Below, piece by piece: positions 51,557 to 60,622 of a stretch of 64,000 nt of DNA (position 1 is the stretch's first letter; each line of letters opens with the position of its first letter). The notes below the pieces were generated by a model. It saw only the letters and a list, made by a program, of their open reading frames with translations. It did no database searches and had not been told where the DNA came from. The position numbers and the translations under genes were made by a program. The DNA comes from DATEJJ01 sp039649115 (lineage in GTDB: Bacteria; Actinomycetota; Actinomycetes; Mycobacteriales; Micromonosporaceae): positions 1 to 64,000 of the forward strand of contig JBBWZQ010000120.1 of the NCBI GenBank assembly GCA_039649115.1, in the 5' to 3' direction.

Positions 51557-53419
51557 ATGGGTGGAGCCTTGCGGGCGGGCGGTGTGCTCGGGGTACTGGT
51601 GGCCGGCTTGCTGCTGCTCGGAGCCGGGCCGGCGGGTGCCGCGCCGGTGGAGTCGATTTCCAGCTACGACACGCGCATCCAGGTCGATCCGGACGGGGTG
51701 ATCCGGGTCACCGAGACCATCGCGTACGACTTCGGCAGCCTCAGCCGGCACGGCATCTTCCGCAAGATCCCGGACCGGTTCCGGTACGACGACCACCGGG
51801 ACCGCGTCTACCCGATCACCGGCGTGAACGTCACGATGGACGGCCGGACGGCACAGGTGGACCGGTCGGCACAGGGTGGCTACGAGGTGCTCAAGATCGG
51901 CGATCCGGGCCGCACCGTCACCGGCAGCCACACGTACGTCATCCGCTACTCCGTGCGCGGCGCGCTGAACAGCTTCCCCGACCACGAGGAGCTGTACTGG
52001 AACGTCGTCGGCGGCGAGTGGACGGTGCCCATCACCACGGCCAGCGCGACCGTGACCGGGCCGGCCGCGATCCGGCAGACCCAGTGCTTCGCCGGCCCGA
52101 GCGGCAGCCAGCTCGCCTGCGCGGACAAGACCGCCGACGGGCCGACGGCCACGTTCCGCCAGCCGGACCTGGGCGACGGTTCGGGGCTGACCGCGGTGCT
52201 CGCGTTCCCCAAGGGCAGCGTGCGCGGCACCGGCCCGGTGCTCGTGGAGCGGCACGACCTGGCCACCGCGTTCCGGGTGACACCGTGGACGGTCGGCGGC
52301 GCCGGCGCCATGACGCTGCTGGGGGTGGGCGCGGCGCTCGCGGTGGGCTGGCTGGTCGGGCGGGACCGGCGCCACGTCGGGCTGCTGCCGGGACTGGCAC
52401 CGGGGTACGGCGAGTCGGCGCCCGAGCAGCGCCGGCCGTTGACCGGTGCGCCGCCCGTGTCCGTCGAGTTCACGCCGCCTCCGCTGGACCAGGGTGGGGG
52501 TGCGCCGCGACCGTCCCACCGGGGCAGTGAGGTGCGGCCCGGGCAGGTGGGCACGCTGATCGACGAGCAGGCCAACGTGCTGGACGTGACCGCGACCATC
52601 GTCGACTTCGCGGTGCGCCGGCACCTGCACATCCGGGAGCTGCCCCTCGCCACCAGGTACGGCTCGCGGGACTGGGAGCTGACCAGGGTCGGCGACGGCG
52701 ACAAGGACTTCCTGCCGTACGAGCGCACGCTGTTCCAGGCGCTGTTCAACGGGCGCGACCAGGTGCGCCTGTCGGAGCTGAAGTACACGTTCGCGGCCGA
52801 CCTCGGCAAGGTGCGCAAGCAGCTCTACGCGGACATGGTGGCGCAGGGCTGGTACCGGCAGAGCCCGGCCCGTACCCGGGCGGTCGCCCGCGGTCTGGCG
52901 CTCCTCGCCGTACTCGCCTCGATCGGGGTCACCGTGCTGCTCGGCGTGCTCACCCGGGCCGCGCTGCCCGGGCTCGGGCTGGTGCTGGGTGCGGTGGTGC
53001 TGTTGGCGGTCGCCGGCCGGTTCCCGGCCCGGACCGGCAAGGGCAGCGCGATGCTGGCGCGGGTACAGGGTTTCCGGCTGTTCATCGCGACCGCGCAGGC
53101 GGAGCAGATCAGGTTCGAGGAGCGGGAGCAGATCTTCTCCCGGTACCTGCCGTACGCGATGGTGTTCGGGATCGCCGACCGGTGGGCGAGCCAGTTCGCC
53201 CAGATCGGCGCGGCGCGGCCGGACGGCACGGCGGGCCTGTACTGGTACACCGGCCAGGCGGGCTGGAGCATGCTGTACTTCCACCAGTCGATCGGCAGCT
53301 TCAACACCGTGACCGTCGGTACGATCGCCAGCACCCCGCCCTCGGCGTCAGGCTCGTCCGGGTTCTCCGGGGGCTTCTCGGGTGGCGGCGGCGGGGGAGG
53401 CGGCGGCGGGAGCTGGTGA
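51557..53419 (+). CDS. DUF2207 membrane protein
   Basis: This 620-residue protein has a signal peptide, an outer DUF2207 domain (YDTRIQVDPDGVIRVTETIAYDF, RHGIFRKIP), a helix near 255, a cytosolic part and two more helices (~440-480). It ends in a run of glycines followed by SW, typical of this family. TAGCCT (51544-51549) is seven bases from ATG 51557, a leaderless pattern. The biochemical role is not established. Confidence 0.85.
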   Translation: MGGALRAGGVLGVLVAGLLLLGAGPAGAAPVESISSYDTRIQVDPDGVIRVTETIAYDFGSLSRHGIFRKIPDRFRYDDHRDRVYPITGVNVTMDGRTAQVDRSAQGGYEVLKIGDPGRTVTGSHTYVIRYSVRGALNSFPDHEELYWNVVGGEWTVPITTASATVTGPAAIRQTQCFAGPSGSQLACADKTADGPTATFRQPDLGDGSGLTAVLAFPKGSVRGTGPVLVERHDLATAFRVTPWTVGGAGAMTLLGVGAALAVGWLVGRDRRHVGLLPGLAPGYGESAPEQRRPLTGAPPVSVEFTPPPLDQGGGAPRPSHRGSEVRPGQVGTLIDEQANVLDVTATIVDFAVRRHLHIRELPLATRYGSRDWELTRVGDGDKDFLPYERTLFQALFNGRDQVRLSELKYTFAADLGKVRKQLYADMVAQGWYRQSPARTRAVARGLALLAVLASIGVTVLLGVLTRAALPGLGLVLGAVVLLAVAGRFPARTGKGSAMLARVQGFRLFIATAQAEQIRFEEREQIFSRYLPYAMVFGIADRWASQFAQIGAARPDGTAGLYWYTGQAGWSMLYFHQSIGSFNTVTVGTIASTPPSASGSSGFSGGFSGGGGGGGGGGSW

Positions 53420-53470
53420 GCACGTCGACCCCGGAAGGCACCGTACCGGGCACCCGCCACTGTGGCCGGG

Positions 53471-55444
53471 TCAATCCACCTCCGCCACCGCCTGCGCGAA
53501 CTGGGCCGCGTACAGCCGCGCGTACGCACCGCCCGCGGCCAGCAGCTCGTCGTGCGTACCCTGCTCGACGATGCTGCCCGACTCCATGACGAGGATGACG
53601 TCCGCGTCCCTGATGGTGGACAGGCGGTGCGCGATGACGAAGCTGGTGCGCCCGGCGCGCAGCGAGCTCATCGCGCGCTGGATGAGCACCTCGGTGCGGG
53701 TGTCCACGGAGCTGGTCGCCTCGTCCAGGATGAGGATGCTCGGCTCGGCCAGGAACGCCCGGGCGATCGTGATGAGCTGCTTCTCGCCGGCACTGACCCC
53801 GCCGCCCTCCTCGTCGATGACGCTGCGGTACCCGTCGGGCAGGGTGCGGACGAAGCGGTCCGCGTGCGCCGCCTGCGCCGCGGCGCACACCTGCTCGTGC
53901 GTCGGCCGCTCGGCCCCGTACGCGATGTTCTCCTCGATGGTCCCGCCGAACAGCCAGGTGTCCTGCAGCACCATGCCGATCTGCGCGCGCAGCTCCTCGC
54001 GGGACATCGTGGCGATGTCCACGCCGTCCAGCATGATCCGGCCGGCGGACACGTCGTAGAAGCGCATGATCAGGTTGACCAGGGTGGTCTTCCCGGCGCC
54101 GGTGGGGCCGACGATGGCCACGGTCTGACCCGGCTCGACCGACAGCGAGAGGTGCTCGATCAGCGGCTCGTCGGGCGAGTAGCTGAACGACACGTCCTCG
54201 AACGCGACCCGGCCGCGCACCTGCGCCGGGCGGGCCGGGACGGCCGGGTCCGGGTCCTGCTCCGCCGCGTCGAGCAGCTGGAAGACCCGCTCGGCCGACG
54301 CGACGCCCGACTGCACCAGGTTGGCCATGCTCGCGACCTGGGTCAGCGGCTGGCTGAACTGGCGCGAGTACTGGATGAACGCCTGCACGTCGCCCAGCGA
54401 CAGGGCGCCGGACGCGACCCGCAGCCCGCCCACGACCGCGACCGCGACGTAGTTGAGGTTGCCGACGAACATCATCGCGGGCTGGATGATGCCGGAGATG
54501 AACTGGGCCCGGAAGCTGGAGGCGAACAGCGCGTTGTTGTGCTTCTCGAAGGTCTGCGCCGCCTCCGGCTGCCGGCCGAACACCTTCACCAGCGAGTGCC
54601 CGGTGTACATCTCCTCGATGTGGCCGTTGAGCCGGCCGGTGGTGGCCCACTGCTTGACGAACTGCGGCTGGGAGCGCTTGCCGATGACGACCGTGATGAG
54701 CACCGACAGCGGCACGGTCACCAGCGCGACGGCGGCCAGCAGCGGCGATATCCAGAACATCATGGCCAGCACGCCGATGATGGTCAGCACCGCGGTCATC
54801 AGTTGGCTCATCGTCTGCTGCAGGGTCTGCGCGAGGTTGTCGATGTCGTTGGTGGCCCGGCTGAGCACCTCGCCGCGCGGCTGCTGGTCGAAGTAGCGCA
54901 GCGGCAGGCGGGACAGCTTCGCCTCCACGTCTTCACGCATCCGGAACACGGTGCGCTGCACGACCTGGGCGGTCAGCCGCGCCTGGCCGACGCCGAACAG
55001 CGACGCCAGCAGGTAGATGACGAGCACCCACAGCAGGACCCGGCCCAGCGCGGTGAAGTCGATGCCGCGGCCGGGCACCACGTTCATCGCGGCGAGCATG
55101 TCGGCCAGCCGCCCGCTGCCCTGCTGCCGCAGCCGGGCGACGGCCTCCGCCTTGGTCTGCCCCGCGGACAGCCGGGCGCCGATGATGCCGTTGAAGATCA
55201 GGTCGGTGGCGTGCCCCAGGATCCGCGGCCCGAGCACGGACAGCGTCACGCTCGTCACGCCGAACGCGAGCACGAACGACAGCAGCACCCGCTCCGGGCG
55301 CAGCATGCCGAGCAGCCGCCGGCTGGATCCCCGGAAGTCCAGCGACTTGGCCGGCGGCCCGGCGCCCATCAGCATCCGGCCGGGCCCGAACGCCGGCGGG
55401 GACGGGCGGGCCGGTGGGGACGGGCGGGAAGGTGAAGACGTCAC
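53471..55444 (-). CDS. ABC exporter half-transporter (canonical ATPase site)
   Basis: This 657-residue fused membrane-ATPase protein has a Pro-rich N-terminus, six helices (to ~345), Walker A GPTGAGKTT (446-454), a changed signature VSAGE (550-554) and Walker B ILILDE (570-575) with the catalytic Glu. It pairs with the next protein: a normal Glu here and a changed one there is the hallmark of heterodimeric exporters. Its GTG overlaps the partner's TGA (GTGA). Confidence 0.92.
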   Translation of the reverse strand: MTSSPSRPSPPARPSPPAFGPGRMLMGAGPPAKSLDFRGSSRRLLGMLRPERVLLSFVLAFGVTSVTLSVLGPRILGHATDLIFNGIIGARLSAGQTKAEAVARLRQQGSGRLADMLAAMNVVPGRGIDFTALGRVLLWVLVIYLLASLFGVGQARLTAQVVQRTVFRMREDVEAKLSRLPLRYFDQQPRGEVLSRATNDIDNLAQTLQQTMSQLMTAVLTIIGVLAMMFWISPLLAAVALVTVPLSVLITVVIGKRSQPQFVKQWATTGRLNGHIEEMYTGHSLVKVFGRQPEAAQTFEKHNNALFASSFRAQFISGIIQPAMMFVGNLNYVAVAVVGGLRVASGALSLGDVQAFIQYSRQFSQPLTQVASMANLVQSGVASAERVFQLLDAAEQDPDPAVPARPAQVRGRVAFEDVSFSYSPDEPLIEHLSLSVEPGQTVAIVGPTGAGKTTLVNLIMRFYDVSAGRIMLDGVDIATMSREELRAQIGMVLQDTWLFGGTIEENIAYGAERPTHEQVCAAAQAAHADRFVRTLPDGYRSVIDEEGGGVSAGEKQLITIARAFLAEPSILILDEATSSVDTRTEVLIQRAMSSLRAGRTSFVIAHRLSTIRDADVILVMESGSIVEQGTHDELLAAGGAYARLYAAQFAQAVAEVD

Positions 55445-57180
55445 GCGGCAGCCGCCTCTCGCTCGCTCAGTTGGGAGAGCACGACCTCCCGGTAGGTGGG
55501 ATTGCCGTCCATCAGCTCGGCGTGCGTACCGGTGCCGACGACCCGGCCCTCGTCGAGGACCACGATGCGGTCCGCGTCGCGGATCGTGCTGACCCGCTGC
55601 GCCACGATGACGATGGTGGCGCCGGAGATCTCCCGGGCCAGCGCGGCCCGCAGCGCCGCGTCGGTGGCGTAGTCCAGCGCGGAGAAGGCATCGTCGAACA
55701 GGTAGATCTCCGGCTCGTGTACCAGCGCCCGCGCGATCGCCAGCCGCTGGCGCTGTCCACCTGAGACATTCGAGCCGCCCTGGGCGATCGGCGCGTCCAG
55801 CCCGCCGGGCATCAGCTCCACGAACTCGCGCGCCTGCGCGATCGACAGCGCCCGCCACAGCTCCTCGTCGGTGGCGTCCGGCCGGCCGTACCGGAGGTTG
55901 GTGGCGACGGTGCCGGTGAACAGGTACGGCTTCTGCGGCACCAGGCCGATCGTGCGCGACAGCAGCGCCGGATCGAGGTCGCGCACGTCCACCCCGTCCA
56001 CGAGGACCGCGCCGCCGGTCGCGTCGTACAGCCGGGGGACGAGCCCCAGCAGGGTCGTCTTCCCGCTGCCGGTACTGCCGATGATCGCGGTCGTCTCGCC
56101 GGGCCGGGCCACCAGGTCGATGCCGCGCAGCACCGGCGCCTCGGCACCGGGATAGCGGAACTCGACGTCGCGCAGGTCGAGCCGGCCGTCCCGGGGCAGG
56201 GTGCGGACCGGCCGCCCGGGCAGCACGACGCTGGGTTCGGTCTCCAGGACCTCCTCGATGCGCTCGGCGCACACCTCGGCGCGGGGAATCATCACGAACA
56301 TGAAGGTGGCCATCATGACGGACATCAGGATCTGCATCAGGTACGCGAGAAACGCGGTCAGCGCGCCGACCTGCATGCCGCCGTCGGCGATCCGGTGCCC
56401 GCCGAACCACAGCACGGCCACGCTGGACACGTTGACCACGAGCATGACGGCCGGGAACATCAGCGCCATCAGCCGGCCCACCCGCAGCGACACGTCGGTG
56501 AGCTCGGTGTTGGCCACCGCGAAGCGGTCCCGCTCGTGCTGGTCCCGCACGAACGCGCGGATCACCCGGATGCCGGTGATCTGCTCGCGCAGGATGCGGT
56601 TGACCCCGTCGATGCGCTCCTGCATGGAGCGGAACAGCGGGCGCATCCGGGAGATGAGCGCGGCCACGATGCCGATCAGCACCGGCACGATGACGAGCAG
56701 CAGCGCGGAGAGCGGGACGTCCTGGCGCAGGGCCATCACGATGCCGCCGAAGCACATGATGGGCGCCGAGACCATCAGGGTGAACGTCAGCAGCACCAGC
56801 ATCTGTACCTGCTGCACGTCGTTGGTGGTGCGGGTGATGAGCGACGGGGCCCCGAAGTGGCCCACCTCCCGCGCGGAGAAGTCCTGTACCCGCCCGAAGA
56901 TGCCGGCCCGCACGTCCCGCCCGACGCTCATGGCGGTGCGGGCGCCGAAGTAGACCGCGGCGATCGCGCACGCGATCTGGGCCAGCGTCACGGCGAGCAT
57001 GAAGCCGCCGGTACGCATGATGTATCCGGTGTCGCCCTTGATGACGCCGTAGTCGATGATGTCGGCGTTGAGCGACGGCAGGTACAGCGTGGCGAGGGTC
57101 TGTACGAACTGCAGCAGCACCACCAGCGCGATCGCCCCCCGGTACGGCCGCAGGTACCGGCGCAGCAGTCGGATCAGCAT
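55441..57180 (-). CDS. ABC exporter half-transporter (degenerate ATPase site)
   Basis: This 579-residue partner has six helices (to ~305), Walker A GSTGSGKTT (368-376), a normal signature VSGGQ (472-476) and Walker B IYLFDD (492-497), where Asp497 replaces the catalytic Glu. Such asymmetry matches EfrCD/TM287-288-like multidrug exporters. Its ATG overlaps the TGA of the TetR gene by one base. The pair probably exports lipophilic drugs. Confidence 0.92.
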   Translation of the reverse strand: MLIRLLRRYLRPYRGAIALVVLLQFVQTLATLYLPSLNADIIDYGVIKGDTGYIMRTGGFMLAVTLAQIACAIAAVYFGARTAMSVGRDVRAGIFGRVQDFSAREVGHFGAPSLITRTTNDVQQVQMLVLLTFTLMVSAPIMCFGGIVMALRQDVPLSALLLVIVPVLIGIVAALISRMRPLFRSMQERIDGVNRILREQITGIRVIRAFVRDQHERDRFAVANTELTDVSLRVGRLMALMFPAVMLVVNVSSVAVLWFGGHRIADGGMQVGALTAFLAYLMQILMSVMMATFMFVMIPRAEVCAERIEEVLETEPSVVLPGRPVRTLPRDGRLDLRDVEFRYPGAEAPVLRGIDLVARPGETTAIIGSTGSGKTTLLGLVPRLYDATGGAVLVDGVDVRDLDPALLSRTIGLVPQKPYLFTGTVATNLRYGRPDATDEELWRALSIAQAREFVELMPGGLDAPIAQGGSNVSGGQRQRLAIARALVHEPEIYLFDDAFSALDYATDAALRAALAREISGATIVIVAQRVSTIRDADRIVVLDEGRVVGTGTHAELMDGNPTYREVVLSQLSEREAAAA

Positions 57181-57827
57181 CAGCTTCCTTCCCCGTGTGC
57201 GGGCCGCACGAGCAGCCCGTCCAGCAGCAGCGAGACGACTTCGGCGCTGTCCATGGTCTGGTTGTCGCCGAAGCTGGCGCGGTTGGTCATCAGCAGCAGC
57301 ATGAACAGGCTGCGCGCGACCGCGACCGGGCCGCGGCGCAGCAGTGCCTGGTCCGGCTCGATGAGCGACACCAGCGCCTCCGTCAACCGGTCCCGGGAGC
57401 TCTCGACCTGCGCGAGGAATTCGCGCGCGCCGTCCGCGTCCTCCTTGGTGGCCACCGGGATGCCGGACCCGCGCAGCAGCGCGACGATGCTGGCGTTGCG
57501 CTCGAAGCGGTCGCGCAGGATGTCCATCGCGGCCACCAGCCGCCCGCGCAGGTCCAGGCCGGCATCGATCTCACCCAGTTCCCGCAGCACCGGATCGGGA
57601 TCGAAGACGCTCAGCAGGGCGGCCCGGACCAGTGCCGCCTTGTCGGGGAACACGCCGAACAGGGTGCCCTCGGCGACCCCGGCCGCGTCCGCGATCTGCC
57701 GGGTGCTCACCGATGTCCCGTGCTCGCGCAGCAGCGGCACGGTCGCCGCGATGATGGCCGCCCGGCGCTCGTCGGGGGCCATCGAGGGGACCCGGCGCCG
57801 CCGGGCGGCCGGGGTGGACTCTGGCAC
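57180..57827 (-). CDS. TetR-family regulator of the ABC exporter
   Basis: This 215-residue protein has a TetR DNA-binding domain (AIIAATVPLLREHGTSVSTRQIADAAGVAEGTLFGVF). It is the first gene of a tightly overlapping three-gene operon with both exporter halves and is probably relieved by the exported drug. A classical TetR-type palindrome lies just upstream. Confidence 0.88.
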   Translation of the reverse strand: MPESTPAARRRRVPSMAPDERRAAIIAATVPLLREHGTSVSTRQIADAAGVAEGTLFGVFPDKAALVRAALLSVFDPDPVLRELGEIDAGLDLRGRLVAAMDILRDRFERNASIVALLRGSGIPVATKEDADGAREFLAQVESSRDRLTEALVSLIEPDQALLRRGPVAVARSLFMLLLMTNRASFGDNQTMDSAEVVSLLLDGLLVRPAHGEGS

Positions 57828-57840
57828 CCGCCCATCGTAA

Positions 57841-57858
57841 TGAGCGAGCGCTCACTCA
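57841..57858. promoter_or_regulatory. TetR operator upstream of the ABC exporter operon
   Basis: TGAGCGAGCGCTCACTCA is an 18-bp inverted repeat with one mismatch per half, the TGAGTGAGCGCTCACTCA type used by many TetR repressors. It is 13 bp from the regulator's start codon. Confidence 0.82.
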
Positions 57859-57894
57859 GACAACTGGTTCAGCTCTCGGCAGAAGAACCCTGCC

Positions 57895-59082
57895 TCAGGG
57901 CTTGAGCAGCACCTTGATCGTGCCGTCCTTCTTCTGCTGGAAGTTCTCGTACGCGGCCGGCGCGTCGGACAGGGGCAGCCGGTGCGTGGCGAAGGTGTCC
58001 ACACCCAGCGGGTCGCCGTCCCCGGTCAGCAGCGGCAGGATGTCGTCCACCCACCTGCGCACGTTGGCCTGGCCCATGCGCAGCTGGATCTGCTTGTCGA
58101 ACAGCGTCATCATCGGCATCGGGTCGAGCATCCCGCCGTACACGCCGGCCAGCGAGATGGTGCCGCCGCGGCGCACCACGTCGATCGCGAGGTGCAGGGC
58201 GGCCAGCCGGTCCACCCCGGCCTTCTCCATCATCCGCGCGGCGACCGCGTCGGGCAGCAGCCCGGCCATGGTCTGCGCGAGCTTCCCGACGGGTACGCTG
58301 CCGTGCGCCTCCATGCCGACCGCGTCGATCACCGAGTCGGGTCCGCGGCCACCGGTCAACTCCCGGATGGCGTCGGCGATGTTGTCGTGCCCGGTGAGGT
58401 CCAGCGCGTCGACGCCGTTGCCCCGGGCCCGCTCCAGCCGCTCCGGCACCAGGTCCACACCGATCACCCGGCCGGCTCCCCGGTGCAGCGCGACCCGGGT
58501 GCACATGTCGCCGATCGGACCCAGGCCCAGCACCGCGACGCTGCCGCCGGGCGGGATGGCGGCGTACTCGACCGCCTGCCAGGCCGTGGGCAGCACGTCG
58601 GAGAGGTACACGAACCGGTCGTCGGGTGGGCCGTCGGGCACCGGGATCGGGCCGAAGTGCCCCTGCGGCACCCGCAGGTACTCGGCCTGCCCGCCCGGTA
58701 CCTGCCCGTAGAGCTTGGTGTACCCGAGCAGCGCGCCGCCCTTGCCCTGCCCGCGCACCTGGGTCGTCTCGCACTGCGTCGGCAACCCCTGCTGGCACAT
58801 GTAACAGTGCCCGCAGGCGAGGTTGAATGGGATCACCACCCGGTCGCCGATACGCAGCGTCTCGATCGCCGGGCCGACCTCCTCGACGAGGCCCATCGGC
58901 TCGTGGCCGAGGATGTCGCCCTCCGCCATGAACGGCCCGAGGACCTCGTAGAGGTGCAGGTCGGAGCCGCAGATCCCGCTCGACGTGACCCGGATGATCA
59001 CATCTTCGGGATCCTGGATGCCCGGGTCCGGAACCGTGTCCACCCGCACGTCGCGCTTGCCGTGCCAGACCACCGCCTTCAT
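57895..59082 (-). CDS. Zinc-dependent alcohol dehydrogenase (formaldehyde-dehydrogenase-like)
   Basis: This 395-residue NAD(P)-dependent medium-chain dehydrogenase reads ICGSDLHLYEVLGPFM and GHEPMGLVEEVG for the catalytic zinc. FNLACGHCYMCQQGLPTQCE supplies four structural cysteines. AVLGLGPIGDMCTRVALHRGA is the nucleotide fold. The layout with a long GKGGALLGYTKLYGQVPGGQ region fits the formaldehyde-dehydrogenase-like threonine/alcohol group. ATG 59082 is chosen over the GTG at 59085 because GGGAGG lies four bases ahead of it. That site abuts a hairpin. Substrate not fixed. Confidence 0.87.
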   Translation of the reverse strand: MKAVVWHGKRDVRVDTVPDPGIQDPEDVIIRVTSSGICGSDLHLYEVLGPFMAEGDILGHEPMGLVEEVGPAIETLRIGDRVVIPFNLACGHCYMCQQGLPTQCETTQVRGQGKGGALLGYTKLYGQVPGGQAEYLRVPQGHFGPIPVPDGPPDDRFVYLSDVLPTAWQAVEYAAIPPGGSVAVLGLGPIGDMCTRVALHRGAGRVIGVDLVPERLERARGNGVDALDLTGHDNIADAIRELTGGRGPDSVIDAVGMEAHGSVPVGKLAQTMAGLLPDAVAARMMEKAGVDRLAALHLAIDVVRRGGTISLAGVYGGMLDPMPMMTLFDKQIQLRMGQANVRRWVDDILPLLTGDGDPLGVDTFATHRLPLSDAPAAYENFQQKKDGTIKVLLKP

Positions 59083-59089
59083 CACGCCT

Positions 59090-59134
59090 CCCGGGGGTAG
59101 GTCATCCGCTCAACGCGGACGGCCTACCCCCGGG
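59090..59134 (-). terminator. Hairpin between GH5 and alcohol dehydrogenase genes
   Basis: CCCGGGGGTAGG (59090-59101) and its exact complement (59123-59134) form a 12-bp stem; the loop itself holds a 5-bp stem (TCCGC/GCGGA). It is 21 bp past the GH5 stop and its far arm overlaps the GGG of the next gene's ribosome site, so it may be terminator, attenuator or both. Confidence 0.7.
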
Positions 59135-59154
59135 TGTGGCGCGTCAAACGGTGC

Positions 59155-60354
59155 TCAGGCGCGGGCCCGCTCGGCCGCGGGAGATCCCTGGTAGGTCTTG
59201 AGCATCGCCAGCTTGGCCTGGTCGATCGTCGACCAGTCGTCCTTCAGCAGCCCGCCGGTGTCGCCGGAGTCCGGGTTCCAGGACCAGTAGGTGTAGCCGA
59301 TCCCGTTGCCCTTCAGGTACTTCACCAGCGCGTGCTGCCACACGCCCTCGGCGTCCGAGCCGACGGACCGGCCGCCGAACTCACCCAGCAGCACGGGTGC
59401 CTGCCGCTGCTTGACCAGGTACCCCCACTGCTTGTCCCACAGCGCCGGCAGGTTGTCCGGGAAGGACCTGTCGGTGAACCACGACTGCTGGAACACCTTC
59501 GGGCTGTAGTCGTGCGCCGAGTACACCAGCTTCGACTGGTCGCGCAGCTTGACCGGGTGCGCCGCGGCACCCTGCAGGTTGCCGCCCCACCAGTAGCCGT
59601 TGCCCTGGTAGGACTCGATGCCCTCGACGACGATCAGCCAGTGCGGGTTCGCGTGCAGCACCGCGTCGCCGGCCCGCTGCGCGGCCAGCCGCCAGTCGGT
59701 GGCCTTGTTGCCGTCGCCCCAGGTGGCCTGGCCGTGCGGCTCGTTGTGCAGGTCCGCGCCGATCACCAGCGGGTTGTGCCGGTAGTGCCGGGCCAGCGAC
59801 ACCCAGTCCCTGATCCAGGTGTCCTCGCTGACCTTCTCGGTGTACCAGAGGTTGCTCTGCGCGTACGCGTCCGGCCGGTGCTGGTCCAGCAGGACCATCA
59901 TGCCGCGCGCGGTCGCGCCGTTGACCACCTTGTCCATGACCTGGGGACCGGTCAGGCCCTTCAGGTCAGGGTTCTTGCCGTAGTCGATGCCGTTGGGCCT
60001 GCTCGCCGGATCGAACAGCTGGTTGCTGTACGGCAGCCGGATCGTGTTGAAGCCGGCGCCCCGGATCTGGTCGAGCATCTGCCCCAGGTTGCGGGACCAC
60101 AGCCCGTGCGGTGCGAAGGTCTCGGTCTCCAGGCCGAACCAGTTCACCCCGCTGAGCACGACCTCGTGCCCGTCGGCGTCGACTATCTTGCCACCCTCGG
60201 CGTGCAGCGGAGTGCGCACGTCGACGGTCTTCCCCTCGGTCCGGGACCCACGCACCAGCGGCACGGCGATCAGCGTGGCGATTATCAGTACTACCGCGCC
60301 GAGGCCGGTGTACAGCCAACGGCGGGACATGTTCGGGAGCCAGGGCCGACTCAT
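59155..60354 (-). CDS. Membrane-anchored GH5 endoglucanase
   Basis: This 399-residue enzyme cuts beta-1,4-glucan (cellulose) or a related glucan. It has an N-terminal anchor (about 13-35) and a GH5 barrel: HAEGGKIVDADGHEVVLSGV, NTIRLPYSNQ, ADLHNEPHG with acid/base E205, and VLLGEFGG with nucleophile E325. ATG 60354 has AAAGGAG eight bases ahead. No separate binding module is present. It is downstream of the kinase-regulator operon and may be controlled by it. Confidence 0.9.
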   Translation of the reverse strand: MSRPWLPNMSRRWLYTGLGAVVLIIATLIAVPLVRGSRTEGKTVDVRTPLHAEGGKIVDADGHEVVLSGVNWFGLETETFAPHGLWSRNLGQMLDQIRGAGFNTIRLPYSNQLFDPASRPNGIDYGKNPDLKGLTGPQVMDKVVNGATARGMMVLLDQHRPDAYAQSNLWYTEKVSEDTWIRDWVSLARHYRHNPLVIGADLHNEPHGQATWGDGNKATDWRLAAQRAGDAVLHANPHWLIVVEGIESYQGNGYWWGGNLQGAAAHPVKLRDQSKLVYSAHDYSPKVFQQSWFTDRSFPDNLPALWDKQWGYLVKQRQAPVLLGEFGGRSVGSDAEGVWQHALVKYLKGNGIGYTYWSWNPDSGDTGGLLKDDWSTIDQAKLAMLKTYQGSPAAERARA

Positions 60355-60567
60355 CGGCTCGTCTCCTTTGCATCGGCGACGCCGCATGTGCTGCCGTGCC
60401 CCGTACCAGTCATGAGGCGACTGGTGTCAGCGCGGCCGTCGGTGTCGTCGGGTGGCTGGGAACAGCCGGTGGCTCACCGACGGCCGTACCGGGCCGCCAG
60501 CGGCATGGGGCACGCGGTCCACCTTAGGGGGGCGCGCATTTCCGGCCACCGTACCGATGATGAGAAT

Positions 60568-60592
60568 CGGGCCGAGCGCAACGCTCGGCCCG
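60568..60592 (-). terminator. Hairpin terminator after the response regulator
   Basis: A perfect 11-bp stem (CGGGCCGAGCG) with a CAA loop lies 31 bp past the response-regulator stop on the - strand, separating that operon from the GH5 gene. Confidence 0.8.
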
Positions 60593-60622
60593 ACCTACGC
60601 CATTTGGATGAGCTGGGGTCTG

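Noticed and set aside
48407..53284. 1625-codon - strand open frame
   Set aside because: It runs antisense to the GH3 and DUF2207 genes and has no recognisable domain.
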